64,000 nucleotides of DNA from Natrialba asiatica DSM 12278 (GTDB taxonomy: Archaea; Halobacteriota; Halobacteria; Halobacteriales; Natrialbaceae). Under the pieces are notes generated by a model. That model worked only from the letters and a program-made list of their open reading frames with translations, had not been told where the DNA came from and did no database searches. Below are positions 7,285-15,971 of this stretch, in pieces; position 1 is the stretch's first letter; every line of letters starts with the position of its first letter. Position numbers and translations under genes: made by a program. The stretch spans positions 221,955 through 285,954 of the forward strand of contig NZ_AOIO01000030.1 of the NCBI RefSeq assembly GCF_000337555.1, written 5' to 3'.

Positions 7285-9258
7285 ATGGAACTGGAAGACA
7301 TCAACACCGTCGCAGTTCTCGGCGCGGGGAACATGGGACACGGCATCGCGGAAGTCGCCGCGATGGCGGGCTACGAGGTCGCACTTCGTGACATCAAAGA
7401 CGAGTTCGTCCAGAACGGCTACGAGCAGATCGAGTGGTCGCTGAACAAGCTCGCGGAGAAAGACCAGCTCAGCCAGGACGACGCCGATGCCGCGCTCGAA
7501 CGCGTCACGCCGCTGGTCGACGTCGAGGAGGCCGTCGGCAATGCGGATGTCATCATCGAGGCCGTCCCGGAGAAGATGGAGATCAAGAAGGACGTCTACG
7601 GCGAGGTCGAGGAACACGCACCCGACCGCGCCATCTTCGCGACGAACACCTCGAGTCTCTCCATCACCGAACTCGCGGACGTGACGGATCGTCCCGAGCA
7701 GTTCTGCGGGATGCACTTTTTCAACCCGCCGGTTCGGATGCAACTCGTCGAAGTCATCTCCGGCGCGGAAAGTGCCGAGGACACCCTCGACGTGATCGAG
7801 GAACTCGCCGAAGACTTCGGCAAGACGCCGGTCCGCGTCCACAAGGACTCGCCCGGATTCATCGTCAACCGCATCCTCGTCCCCCTGATGAACGAGGCCA
7901 GCTGGCTCGTCAGCGAGGACGAGACGACCATCGCCGAGGTCGACTCGACGACGAAATACGACATGGGTCTGCCGATGGGGAGCTTCGAACTCGGCGACCA
8001 GGTCGGCAACGACGTGAGCTACCACGTCCTCGAGTACATGCACGAGGTGCTCGGCGACGCCTACGAGCCGGCTCCGCTCCTCGAAACGAAAGTCGAAAAC
8101 GAAGAACTCGGCAAGAAAACCGGCAAGGGCTTCTACGACTACGAGGACGGCGACGGCGTCGATATCCCGACCGACGACCAGTCCGAGTTCGTCAAAGAAC
8201 GGCTGCTCGCGACGATGGCCAACGAGGCGGCGAAGCTGATCGGCAACGACGTCGCCCCGCCGGAGTCCATCGACGAAGCCGTCCAGCTCGGTGCCGGCTT
8301 CCCAGACGGCCCGGTCAAACTCGTCGACGAGTTCGGTCTCGAACCGCTCCTGGAAACGCTCGAGGACGCCCACGACGAGACCGGCCACGAGCGCTACGCG
8401 CCGGCCGACTACCTCGCGGAGCGCGCCGAAGCCGGTGGCTTCTACGAGTCCGCTGACGACGGGGCCGGCGTCGACTTCGACGCCATCCGCGTCGAGTACC
8501 CCGGCGACATGGTCGGACACATCGTCCTCGACCGCCCGCACCGCATGAACACCATCAGCGACGACCTGCTGGCCGAACTCTCCGAGGCCATCGACCTGCT
8601 CGAGGACGACGAGGAGGTCCGCGCGCTGCTCATCACCGGCGCGGGCGAGAAGGCCTTCTCCGCTGGTGCCGACGTGCAGAGCATGGCCGCCGGCGGTGCC
8701 AACCCGCTCGGCGCAGTCGAACTCTCGAAGAAAGGCCAGTCGACGTTCGGCAAGCTCGAAGCCTGCGACATGCCGGTCGTGGCCGCTATCGACGGCTACT
8801 GTCTCGGCGGCGGCATGGAACTGGCCACCTGCGCGGATCTGCGCGTCGCGAGCGACCGCTCCGAGTTCGGCCAGCCCGAACTCGATCTCGGTCTGCTCCC
8901 CGGCTGGGGCGGGACCCAGCGCTTGAAACACATCGTCGGCGAGGGCCGCGCGAAGGAGATCATCCTCACCGCAGAGCGCTACGAGGCCGCGACGATGGAA
9001 GAGTTCGGCTTCGTCAACGAACTCGTCGGCAACGACGAACTCGTGGACGCGGCGCTCGAACTGACGACCGACCTCGCCGGCGGGCCGCCGATCGCACAGA
9101 AGTTCACCAAGCGCGCGATGCTCGCCGGTCGCGACGACACCGAGGCGGGACTCGAATACGAATCCTCCGCGTTCGGCCACCTGATGGCGACGGACGACCT
9201 GATGGAGGGCATCACGGCGTTCATGGGCGACGGCGAACCGGAGTTCGAAGGGAAGTAG
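7285..9258 (+). CDS. Bifunctional 3-hydroxyacyl-CoA dehydrogenase / enoyl-CoA hydratase
   Basis: A 657-residue fusion that carries out two consecutive steps of beta-oxidation. Residues 1-300 are the NAD-dependent dehydrogenase: Rossmann motif VLGAGNMGHG (12-21), GMHFFNPPVRM with the catalytic His (about 143) and DSPGFIVNRILVP. Residues about 400-657 are a crotonase-fold hydratase: FSAGADVQSMA oxyanion-hole segment and GYCLGGGMELATCADLRVA. The order dehydrogenase-then-hydratase is the archaeal arrangement and is opposite to that of bacterial FadB. It is divergent from the acyl-CoA dehydrogenase. ATG 7285 is the natural start just before the Rossmann strand. A 7-bp hairpin follows the stop. Confidence 0.95.
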   Translation: MELEDINTVAVLGAGNMGHGIAEVAAMAGYEVALRDIKDEFVQNGYEQIEWSLNKLAEKDQLSQDDADAALERVTPLVDVEEAVGNADVIIEAVPEKMEIKKDVYGEVEEHAPDRAIFATNTSSLSITELADVTDRPEQFCGMHFFNPPVRMQLVEVISGAESAEDTLDVIEELAEDFGKTPVRVHKDSPGFIVNRILVPLMNEASWLVSEDETTIAEVDSTTKYDMGLPMGSFELGDQVGNDVSYHVLEYMHEVLGDAYEPAPLLETKVENEELGKKTGKGFYDYEDGDGVDIPTDDQSEFVKERLLATMANEAAKLIGNDVAPPESIDEAVQLGAGFPDGPVKLVDEFGLEPLLETLEDAHDETGHERYAPADYLAERAEAGGFYESADDGAGVDFDAIRVEYPGDMVGHIVLDRPHRMNTISDDLLAELSEAIDLLEDDEEVRALLITGAGEKAFSAGADVQSMAAGGANPLGAVELSKKGQSTFGKLEACDMPVVAAIDGYCLGGGMELATCADLRVASDRSEFGQPELDLGLLPGWGGTQRLKHIVGEGRAKEIILTAERYEAATMEEFGFVNELVGNDELVDAALELTTDLAGGPPIAQKFTKRAMLAGRDDTEAGLEYESSAFGHLMATDDLMEGITAFMGDGEPEFEGK

Positions 9259-9274
9259 ACGACGGTGTCCGACC

Positions 9275-9296
9275 GAGAGCGACGAGAAACGCTCTC
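9275..9296 (+). terminator. 7-bp hairpin after the bifunctional beta-oxidation gene
   Basis: GAGAGCG (9275-9281) pairs perfectly with CGCTCTC (9290-9296) over an 8-nt loop, 17 nt after the stop codon. Same stem sequence as the hairpin behind hpt at 4083-4101. No U tract, so a transcript-end role is inferred. Confidence 0.45.
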
Positions 9297-9486
9297 GCGT
9301 GTTCTTGCGATTCTCGAACGCTTGCGATTCTGGCCGTGTCCGATACGGTGTGTAGTGGGCGTCTCGAGTCGAACTGCGAGCGTCTATCCGCTCACATTCA
9401 TCTCCCTACCGTGATACGTTGGACACCCGTTCTAGACGGATGGTCGCGCAGTCGCACCGTTCGTTTGGCGTTGTCGATGACGCCGA

Positions 9487-11460
9487 TCACGAACTCGATC
9501 GCCCGGCCACCGTGACGAACTCGAACCGCGCGCCGCCGGCCTCGCTCTCCGTTGCGGTAACGCGCCAGTCGTGACCCGCCGCGACCTCGCGGACGACCCA
9601 GAGTCCGATACCGAGGCCGTCCGCGTCGGTCGACACCGAGGGATCGAAGAGTTCGGCGGCGGCGCGCAACTCGTCGGGAAGGCCCGCCCCGTCGTCCGCG
9701 ACGAAGAAGCCGCATAGGTCGTCCGGTTCCAGTTCCCCGCCGGTGCCGTTCTCGATCTCGTCCGCCGCGAGCGAACACGCGCCGAACTCGAGTGTGCCGA
9801 CCCGGACGGTCAGTTCGCGCTCGGACTCGTCGCCGTCGCAGCCGTGTTCGACCGCGTTCCGAAACAGGTTCTCGAAGACGCGCAACAGTCGGGAGCGATC
9901 GGCCGTGAGCGTCATCGTGTCCTCGGTCGAGAGCGTCGCCTCGCCGGTCGAGACGTGGTTCCAGGCCTCCGTCGCGGCCGATTCGAGATCGACGCACGCC
10001 GTTTCGCTCGCCCACGCCCCGTCGCGAGCGATCGCCAACACGTCGTCGATAATTGCCTCCATGCGGTCGAGACTGCGCTGAGCCGTCGGAAGGTGCTCGA
10101 GCGACTCCGTCTCCGCGACGAGTTCGAGATAGCCCTGGGCGATGCCGAGGGGGTTGCGCAGGTCGTGGCTGACGATGCGGGCGAACGCGTCGAGGCGCTC
10201 GTTCTGTTCGCGAAGGCGGCGCTCGTTTCGCTTTCGCTCGGTAACGTCTCGGACGACGCCGACGCAGCCGCTGAACTCGTCGTCGTGGACGAGGACGGTG
10301 AGTTGGACTTCGCAGGGAATCCGGGTTCCGGACTTCGTTTCGAGCGGGGCCTCGATCGTCGTCGAACGGTCGTTGCTTCGAAGCAGCGAGCCGATCGCCG
10401 TTTCGGCACGGTCGATGGTCGACTCGTCGAAGAGCAAGCCGGCGTGTTCGCCGAGCAGTCCCTCGCGCGTGTAGCCGGTCATCTCGACGATCGCGTCGTT
10501 GATCGTCATGATGTGGCCGGCCGTATCGAGGACGTAAATACCGTCGCCCGCGGTCTCGACGAGGCGTTCGTACCGGTGGAGCGTCTGCTCTTGCTGTTCG
10601 AGTTGGCCGCGGATCGCGATCGTTTCGAGGACGTGCGAGGCCACCTCGGCGACCGACCGAACGGTCTCGCGCTCGGCCGCCGACAGCGCTGTGGCCGCGT
10701 ACACCACGAGCACGCCGTAGCGCTCCTCACACGTTGCAAGCGGCGCGACCGCCGCGGTCCGCACGTCGCGATCGCGGGCACGATCGTAAAACGGAATCGA
10801 CCGCGTGGAGTCAGTACTGGCCGTCTGTAACGTCTGCGTGTACAGCGCGCGTTCGAGCAGGGGATTCGTACCCTTGCCGAGTCGAAACGTCCGGTGTGTC
10901 GGCCAGCTTGTCGCATCGGGGTCCGTAATCCAGGGCACGACCGACTGCTCACCGCGGTCGTACTCGCCAACCCAGGCGAACACGAACGCATCGCTCGCCG
11001 TAAACGCCGTGCGAAGCACCTGCTCGACGGTTCGCGGCGACGTCGCATCGGCCAATTCACACCGGATCGTCTCGACGAGTTCGGGACGGCGATCTGCGGT
11101 CGAACTCGGGGGGATGCTGTCGAGAATCGGCTGTGCGAGATCCGTTGCGGGAGCCGTCTCCGGGCCGGACGCGGGAAGTCGGGTGAGAATCGGCGTCGTC
11201 TCGCCGCCGTCCGCATCCCAGTAGCCGAATATCGAGAGCTCCGGCGCGATGGATTCGAGGCTGCTGCGGACGGCCGGAACGTCCGAAATCGTTCCCGCAT
11301 CGATGACGACGGCATCGACCGGGTCCCGTTCGAGACGGTCGATAGCCACGGCAGGCTCCCGTGCAACGGCGACGCTAACGGGTGCATCCGTCAGTGAGAG
11401 CGTCAGCGTTGCTCGCGTCGACCGATCGCGACTTATACAGAGAATCTGTCGACGGCTCAT
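9487..11460 (-). CDS. GAF/PAS sensor histidine kinase
   Basis: A 657-residue signalling kinase without membrane segments, so probably cytoplasmic. Order: a receiver-like fold at 1-110 (AVVIDAG in place of the usual phospho-Asp strand, so likely degenerate), a GAF domain at about 130-290, a PAS domain at about 300-415 (DGIYVLDTAGHIMTINDA), a HisKA helix with RIVSHDLRNPLG (His about 432) and an ATPase domain (FENLFRNAVEHG, DDGAGLPDE, GLGIGLWVV). The partner regulator is not adjacent. ATG 11460 opens directly into MSRRQILCISRD; an in-frame ATG 40 codons upstream gives a low-complexity leader and is less likely. Confidence 0.9.
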   Translation of the reverse strand: MSRRQILCISRDRSTRATLTLSLTDAPVSVAVAREPAVAIDRLERDPVDAVVIDAGTISDVPAVRSSLESIAPELSIFGYWDADGGETTPILTRLPASGPETAPATDLAQPILDSIPPSSTADRRPELVETIRCELADATSPRTVEQVLRTAFTASDAFVFAWVGEYDRGEQSVVPWITDPDATSWPTHRTFRLGKGTNPLLERALYTQTLQTASTDSTRSIPFYDRARDRDVRTAAVAPLATCEERYGVLVVYAATALSAAERETVRSVAEVASHVLETIAIRGQLEQQEQTLHRYERLVETAGDGIYVLDTAGHIMTINDAIVEMTGYTREGLLGEHAGLLFDESTIDRAETAIGSLLRSNDRSTTIEAPLETKSGTRIPCEVQLTVLVHDDEFSGCVGVVRDVTERKRNERRLREQNERLDAFARIVSHDLRNPLGIAQGYLELVAETESLEHLPTAQRSLDRMEAIIDDVLAIARDGAWASETACVDLESAATEAWNHVSTGEATLSTEDTMTLTADRSRLLRVFENLFRNAVEHGCDGDESERELTVRVGTLEFGACSLAADEIENGTGGELEPDDLCGFFVADDGAGLPDELRAAAELFDPSVSTDADGLGIGLWVVREVAAGHDWRVTATESEAGGARFEFVTVAGRSSS

Positions 11461-11689
11461 AGCGGGGGGTGTGTGATACGGTTCTGCCTTGGCGTCGTCA
11501 TCGCCGTCCCTCTCGCCGTCGCCATGATCGTCGCCAGCGTCACAAGCAGGTGTCCAGCGGGACCCATCACACGACTGCACTCGTGTGAGAAATAATTGTT
11601 CTTTCTACATATCCGCCGTCTCGGTTAGAAGAACCGCACGCAGTGGGTGCCGAAGCGACGGGAGCGGGAAGCGGAGCTACCGACTACAG

Positions 11690-12064
11690 TCACCCGGCAA
11701 AACCGGAGAGAGGCCACTCGCCGTCGTCATCGTCGTCCTGAATACTCGGTGCGCTCACGAGGACGAACGCGCTTTCGTCGTCACCGTTTTGGATCTGGCG
11801 CGTCGACGTTGGCGGGATCCAGAGTGCATCGCCGGTTTTCATCGCGACCGGTTCGTCGTCGACGACGACTGTCGCTTCGCCCTCGATGAGGACGTAGACC
11901 TCCTCGTGGTCGTTGTCAGTGTGGTCGTGTGGCTTGCTTTTCCAGCCCGGATCACAGCGGGCAACCGTTACGCCGACCCGTTCCGTTTCGAGCGGATCGC
12001 TCAGGAAGTGCATGGCACTCGACACCTGCTCGACTTCCTCGTAGTTCACTTTCCGATAGGACAT
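11690..12064 (-). CDS. Cupin-domain protein
   Basis: A 124-residue single-domain cupin. Both metal-binding blocks are visible: PHDHTDNDHEEVYVLIEG (motif 1, His/His/Glu) and GDALWIPPTSTRQIQN (motif 2, in which the usual His appears replaced by the TSTRQ stretch). Small cupins of this kind act as sugar isomerases, oxygenases or sensors; the substrate is unknown. The C-terminus is Asp-rich. It stands alone, between the kinase gene and a membrane protein of unknown function. Function assignment beyond the fold is not possible from sequence. Confidence 0.82.
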   Translation of the reverse strand: MSYRKVNYEEVEQVSSAMHFLSDPLETERVGVTVARCDPGWKSKPHDHTDNDHEEVYVLIEGEATVVVDDEPVAMKTGDALWIPPTSTRQIQNGDDESAFVLVSAPSIQDDDDDGEWPLSGFAG

Positions 12065-12312
12065 GGCTGTGCCTTGGTGTGGACGACAGTAAAGTTACTG
12101 CGTTCATCCACCCCGACCGATCGGGTCGAACCCGTCGACCGGCGTGACCGCATCCGCGGCCGACAGGTATACGCGCCCATGTGCAACTCGATCGAACGAC
12201 AGGGCCACCCTCGCCGAGGGACCAACCATCTGATTATACCCGTTCGACGCGTGTCACCGCCATACCTCCATCAGTGCACCAGTCTATCACACTGGGGTAC
12301 CGGAGCCAACAG

Positions 12313-12320
12313 CTATATAG
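12313..12320 (+). promoter_or_regulatory. TATA box for the four-helix membrane protein
   Basis: CTATATAG lies about 32 nt before GTG 12349 and 41 nt before GTG 12358, placing transcription start at or just before the first GTG. This box is the main reason for choosing a GTG start rather than the ATG far upstream at 12181. Confidence 0.5.
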
Positions 12321-12348
12321 CCACCCAGCCATAGGTGCCAGCAAAGCG

Positions 12349-12807
12349 GTGCACGACGTGATCCTGACACCAACGCGTTCGGATCGACTCCTGGTCGCCG
12401 TCTCGCTCGCCCTGTTCGGCGTCGCGGGCGCTTTGAGCGCTTCCGTCGACGAACTCGGCCCAACGCTTGGCGCGACGACACTCGCCATTGCGGGCGTCTA
12501 CTTGCTCGCCAAGTACGCAAACAGCGTTTCTCGGCGCACGCTTGCTGCCCTGGCGCTCGTCCTCTGGATCGGATTCCTCGCAGTCGCTACCCTGCACGTC
12601 ATCGGGCTCCAGACGATCGGTGCCGCCGTTCCCGGCCCGAGCGCCGTGTTCGTCATCGCGGCCACCGCGGCAACGTGGGCACTGCTCCTGACCGCCTGCT
12701 CGACGACCGCGTTCCTCGGTTTCCGCGAGTACGGGACAACCGTCAGTACCGAGACCCTTGACGAACAGAGCATCGAGAGCGAGCCGTCCGACTACTCGAC
12801 GCGATAA
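12349..12807 (+). CDS. Four-helix membrane protein, function unknown
   Basis: A 152-residue hydrophobic protein that I do not recognise. Four membrane helices are evident: LLVAVSLALFGVAGALSA, LGATTLAIAGVYLLAKYA, LALVLWIGFLAVATLHVIG and SAVFVIAATAATWALLLTA, followed by a short acidic tail. The start is uncertain: translation could begin at an ATG at 12181, but the first 56 residues from there look non-coding (Pro/Ser/Arg-rich), and a TATA box at 12313 points to GTG 12349 or 12358. The 3' end overlaps the convergent methyltransferase gene by 16 bases. Confidence 0.65.
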   Translation: MHDVILTPTRSDRLLVAVSLALFGVAGALSASVDELGPTLGATTLAIAGVYLLAKYANSVSRRTLAALALVLWIGFLAVATLHVIGLQTIGAAVPGPSAVFVIAATAATWALLLTACSTTAFLGFREYGTTVSTETLDEQSIESEPSDYSTR

Positions 12808-13487
12808 CTCACCGCGATTCCCTCGCCGAGTGGCACGACGACCGTCTCGAACGCCGGCTCGTCTCGAACGCGCTCTAGATACGCTGCGATTCCGCGCGTG
12901 TGTTCGTTGCTCTCGGCCGCAACCCTGCTTGCGCTCTCCTCGCCGCCGTCCGCCGCCTCGACTATCTCCAGCAGCGCGTCGAACTCGATCACGTTGGCCG
13001 AAATCGCATTGTCCGCAACGACGACGCCACCGACCGGTACTTTCGACCGAACGGCCTCGAACGCCGCCTCGTACCGGTGCTTCTCGAGGTCGAGCAACAC
13101 CACGTCGAACGGTCCCTCGTATCGCTCGACCGTCTCCAGTGCGTCGCCGAGTTCGTATCGCGCAACGTCGTCGTATCCGCCAGCAGCCATGTACTCGCGG
13201 GCCTGCTCGAGTTCAGCCTCGTCGACTTCGGTGAGGACGATTTCGCCGTCAGCGGGGAGCGCCTCGGCGAACCAGTACGCGGAGTAGCCATAGCCCGAGC
13301 CGAACTCGAAGATGCGATCGGCGTCGCCGAGGCGGGCGACGAATCGGAGAAAGGCACCGACTTCGGGGCCGACATGGGGAAAGCCCTCCTCCCGGGCGAA
13401 CTCGTCCATCTCGGTGAGCGTGTCGTCGGGGTCGGGACCTGCTGCACGGACGAAGCGACTGAGCTCGGTTGTGAGTACGTCAACCAT
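12792..13487 (-). CDS. Class I SAM-dependent O-methyltransferase
   Basis: A 231-residue methyltransferase resembling the caffeoyl-CoA/catechol O-methyltransferase family. The SAM-binding motif I is FEFGSGYGYSAYW (about residues 60-72), the acidic end of strand 2 is LTEVDEAELEQA, and VLLDLEKHRY provides the Asp and Lys expected of the metal-dependent O-methyltransferases. Those enzymes use Mg2+ to orient a catechol-like hydroxyl; the substrate here is unknown. ATG 13487 yields a full-length domain. The gene ends inside the convergent membrane-protein gene, and the transporter fragment lies 25 bases upstream on the same strand. Confidence 0.85.
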   Translation of the reverse strand: MVDVLTTELSRFVRAAGPDPDDTLTEMDEFAREEGFPHVGPEVGAFLRFVARLGDADRIFEFGSGYGYSAYWFAEALPADGEIVLTEVDEAELEQAREYMAAGGYDDVARYELGDALETVERYEGPFDVVLLDLEKHRYEAAFEAVRSKVPVGGVVVADNAISANVIEFDALLEIVEAADGGEESASRVAAESNEHTRGIAAYLERVRDEPAFETVVVPLGEGIAVSYRVE

Positions 13488-13512
13488 GGCTGGTGGTACG
13501 CAGGCGAGACTA

Positions 13513-14169
13513 TCAAGATCGGGGGGTGATGCCGCGTCGTGCGGTCGCCCCTGCGAACCGTTCCGAAACCGGAATCCGGGGCGTCTTCCAGCCGACCGTG
13601 ACGGGGACGAGCAACACCAACACCTTCGCGTACAGCACCATGAACAAGAGTGCGAAGGGGTAGGTGTTGCCGTAGGCGGCCCCGACCTCGTCGGCGTCGG
13701 TAGCGTCGATCGCCGCGGCGAGGCCCTTCGTGTCGGTGTGGCCGCCGCAGATACCGCCGGCAGCCGTGATCCAATCCTGTCCCCAGAGCCGTCGCGTAAC
13801 GACTAACCCGACGAAAATGGCGGCAAGGCTCGTCAGCGTTGACGCAAGGAGGATCTGAACGCCGTACTCGGCGACCGTTTGAACGAGCCCGCTGCCGGCC
13901 TCGATACCGACCGTTGCGAGGAACAGGCCGAGCGTGAGCGAGCGGAGTTCCGAGAGGATCGTCCGGTCCATCCGCAGCGTGATCGGCCCGAGTTCGCCGA
14001 CGTAGCCGAGCACCAGCGCGGCGATGATGACGCCGCCGGTCGTTCCGAGCGTCGGCGCGCCGAGCGGACCGAGCGGCAGCGGGATCGACCCGAGCACGAC
14101 GCCGAGTGCGAGCACGAGTCCGAATCCGACGAGGCTGAACGGTACCCGTTCGATCGACGAGTTTCGCGT
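13513..14169 (-). pseudogene. C-terminal half of an AspT/YidE-type transporter (N-terminal half missing)
   Basis: The frame encodes about 200 residues matching only the second membrane repeat of the aspartate-alanine exchanger-like (Asp-Al_Ex) transporters. Visible are LGTTGGVIIAALVLGYVGEL, LGLFLATVGIEAGSG and the GGICGGHTDTKGLAAAIDAT loop followed by YGNTYPFALLFMVLYAKV. Homologous-looking sequence (RVPFSLVGFGLVLALG) continues in frame upstream of the first usable start, GTG 14115, to a stop at 14170-14172, and no ATG/GTG/TTG precedes it there. Full-length relatives are over 500 residues with two such repeats. It therefore looks like a decayed remnant whose 5' half was lost where the acyl-CoA ligase now ends. 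A functional half-transporter starting at GTG 14115 cannot be excluded. Confidence 0.65.
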
Positions 14170-14186
14170 TCAGCGCAGTGGAGCCG

Positions 14187-15770
14187 TTAGTTCGTCTCCG
14201 CTTCCGCCGTCTCCTCGCGCTCGCGAAGCTTGAACTTCTGGACCTTCCCCGTCGTCGTCCGCGGCAGTTCCTCGACGAACTCGATTTCGCGGGGGTGCTT
14301 GTACTCCGCCAGATTTGTCAGGCAGTACTCTCGGAGCTCGTCGGCCGTCACGTCGGCGGCGGGCGTCGGCACGACGAAGGCCTTGACCGTCTCTCCTCGT
14401 CGGTCGTCCAGAATGCCGGCGACCGCGGCGTCGGCGACGGCCTCGTGTTCGAACAGCAACTCTTCTACTTCGCGCGGATAGACGTTGTACCCGCCCGTGA
14501 CGATCATGTGCTTCTCGCGGTCGACGACGTAGAAGAAGCCGTCTTCGTCGTGGTAGCCCACATCACCGGTGTGGAACCACGTCGTGCCGTCCGCCTCGGT
14601 GAAGGTTTCCTCGTTCGCCTCGGGCAGACCGTAGTAGCCCTTCATCACGTTCGGCCCGGAGACGACGATTTCACCGGTTATCTCGTCGAGATCCGCTTCC
14701 TCCTCATCGACCGGTCCCTCCGCGACGGGCGAGACGTCCTCGAACCCGTCAGCGACGACCTTCGAATCGACGCCGGGAACTGTCCTGCCGATACTGCCGA
14801 CGCGTCGTCCGTCGATCGGACTGTTGAAGTGCGTGATGGGGCTGGTCTCGGTAAGTCCGTACCCCTCGTAGACGGCCGGTTCGTAGCGGTCTTCGAACTG
14901 CCGGAGGACTTCGGTCGGGATGCCGGACCCGCCGACGCCGCACAGCCGGACTGAGGAGAAATCGAACTCGTCGGCGTTGGGCTGGTTGATCACGTCGTTG
15001 TACATCGCCGGCACGCCGTGGAAGACCGTGAGTTCCTCGCTCTCGACGAGCGAGACGGCGTCCTGGGCGTCCCACTCGGCCATCGGATAGTAGGCCGCAC
15101 CGTTGAACAACGCGGCGTTCATCGTGACGGTCATCCCGTAGATGTGAAACAGCGGCAGAACGCCGAGTTGCTTGTCGTCGGGCCGAATTCCGTCCGGAAC
15201 GAGTTTCGCCGCCGCCGTCGCGTTCGAGGCGAGATTTTCGTGCGTTAGCTGGACGCCTTTCGGCTGACCCGTCGTCCCCGACGTGTACGGCTGGACCGCC
15301 ACGTCGTCGTCAGCACGGTCGACGACGTCGGGTGCACCGCGCTCGAGAAACGACTCGAAGGTTGTCGCACCTTCGGCCTCGCCGTCGATGCTAACGACGT
15401 GTTCGACGCTCGTTTCGTCCCGTACCTCCGTGACGAACGGCACGAGATCGGAGAGCGTGACGACCACCCTGGCCCCGCTGTCGCCGAGTAAGTGGCTGAT
15501 CTCCCGTGACTTGTACTGCGGGTTCATCGGCACGACGACGCCGCCCGCCCGTAGCGTTCCGTGGAAGGCGATCAGAAACGGCGGGACGTTCGGCAGATAG
15601 AGCGCAATACGGTCGTCTTCGCCGATCCCTCGCTCGGCGAGTGCGGTCGCGAACGCACCGGTCTGTCCCCAGAACTCGTCGTAACTGGTTTCTTCCCCCC
15701 GGAATCCGATCGCGGTGGTGTCCCCGTGCTCCTCGACGGCTGCCGCGACGTTCGTGACAAGGTTTGTCAT
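14187..15770 (-). CDS. Acyl-CoA synthetase (AMP-forming fatty acid-CoA ligase)
   Basis: A 527-residue member of the ANL superfamily that activates a carboxylic acid to its CoA thioester using ATP. Motifs: phosphate-binding loop YTSGTTGQPKG (about 165-175), GYGLTETSP (about 300-308), WFHTGDVGYHDEDGFFYVVDR with the conserved Asp and Arg, and the catalytic Lys near the end in RTTTGKVQKFKLR. Length is typical of medium/long-chain ligases. It would feed the beta-oxidation genes at 6-9 kb. Start ATG 15770; an in-frame GTG two codons earlier is possible. It is divergent from the UspA gene at 15972. Confidence 0.93.
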   Translation of the reverse strand: MTNLVTNVAAAVEEHGDTTAIGFRGEETSYDEFWGQTGAFATALAERGIGEDDRIALYLPNVPPFLIAFHGTLRAGGVVVPMNPQYKSREISHLLGDSGARVVVTLSDLVPFVTEVRDETSVEHVVSIDGEAEGATTFESFLERGAPDVVDRADDDVAVQPYTSGTTGQPKGVQLTHENLASNATAAAKLVPDGIRPDDKQLGVLPLFHIYGMTVTMNAALFNGAAYYPMAEWDAQDAVSLVESEELTVFHGVPAMYNDVINQPNADEFDFSSVRLCGVGGSGIPTEVLRQFEDRYEPAVYEGYGLTETSPITHFNSPIDGRRVGSIGRTVPGVDSKVVADGFEDVSPVAEGPVDEEEADLDEITGEIVVSGPNVMKGYYGLPEANEETFTEADGTTWFHTGDVGYHDEDGFFYVVDREKHMIVTGGYNVYPREVEELLFEHEAVADAAVAGILDDRRGETVKAFVVPTPAADVTADELREYCLTNLAEYKHPREIEFVEELPRTTTGKVQKFKLREREETAEAETN

Positions 15771-15802
15771 TGCTCACGCAAACTGTTGTCGCACTGTGTG
15801 AA

Positions 15803-15819
15803 AAACATTTACATTGTTT
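15803..15819. promoter_or_regulatory. AT-rich imperfect palindrome between ligase and UspA genes
   Basis: AAACA (15803-15807) and TGTTT (15815-15819) form a 5-bp inverted repeat with 7-nt spacing, in an AT-rich patch 33-50 nt upstream of the ligase ATG. It may be an operator or may overlap the ligase promoter; short symmetry only. Confidence 0.25.
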
Positions 15820-15971
15820 ATACTATATTGAGTCCTCCTTACCAGACTGACGAGTTCAGCGCCGGCGCTGGCATTCGAGAGCAAGCGGATGAGACCGACA
15901 CTGAACGCGGCCGTCTCGTGGCCTCAGTGGGAGTCGAGCCTATTTACGTTCGTGCGCCAAACGTCCGAGCG

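Noticed and set aside
7279-9180. Long minus-strand open frame opposite the bifunctional beta-oxidation gene
   Set aside because: Antisense shadow; the plus strand encodes complete dehydrogenase and hydratase motifs.
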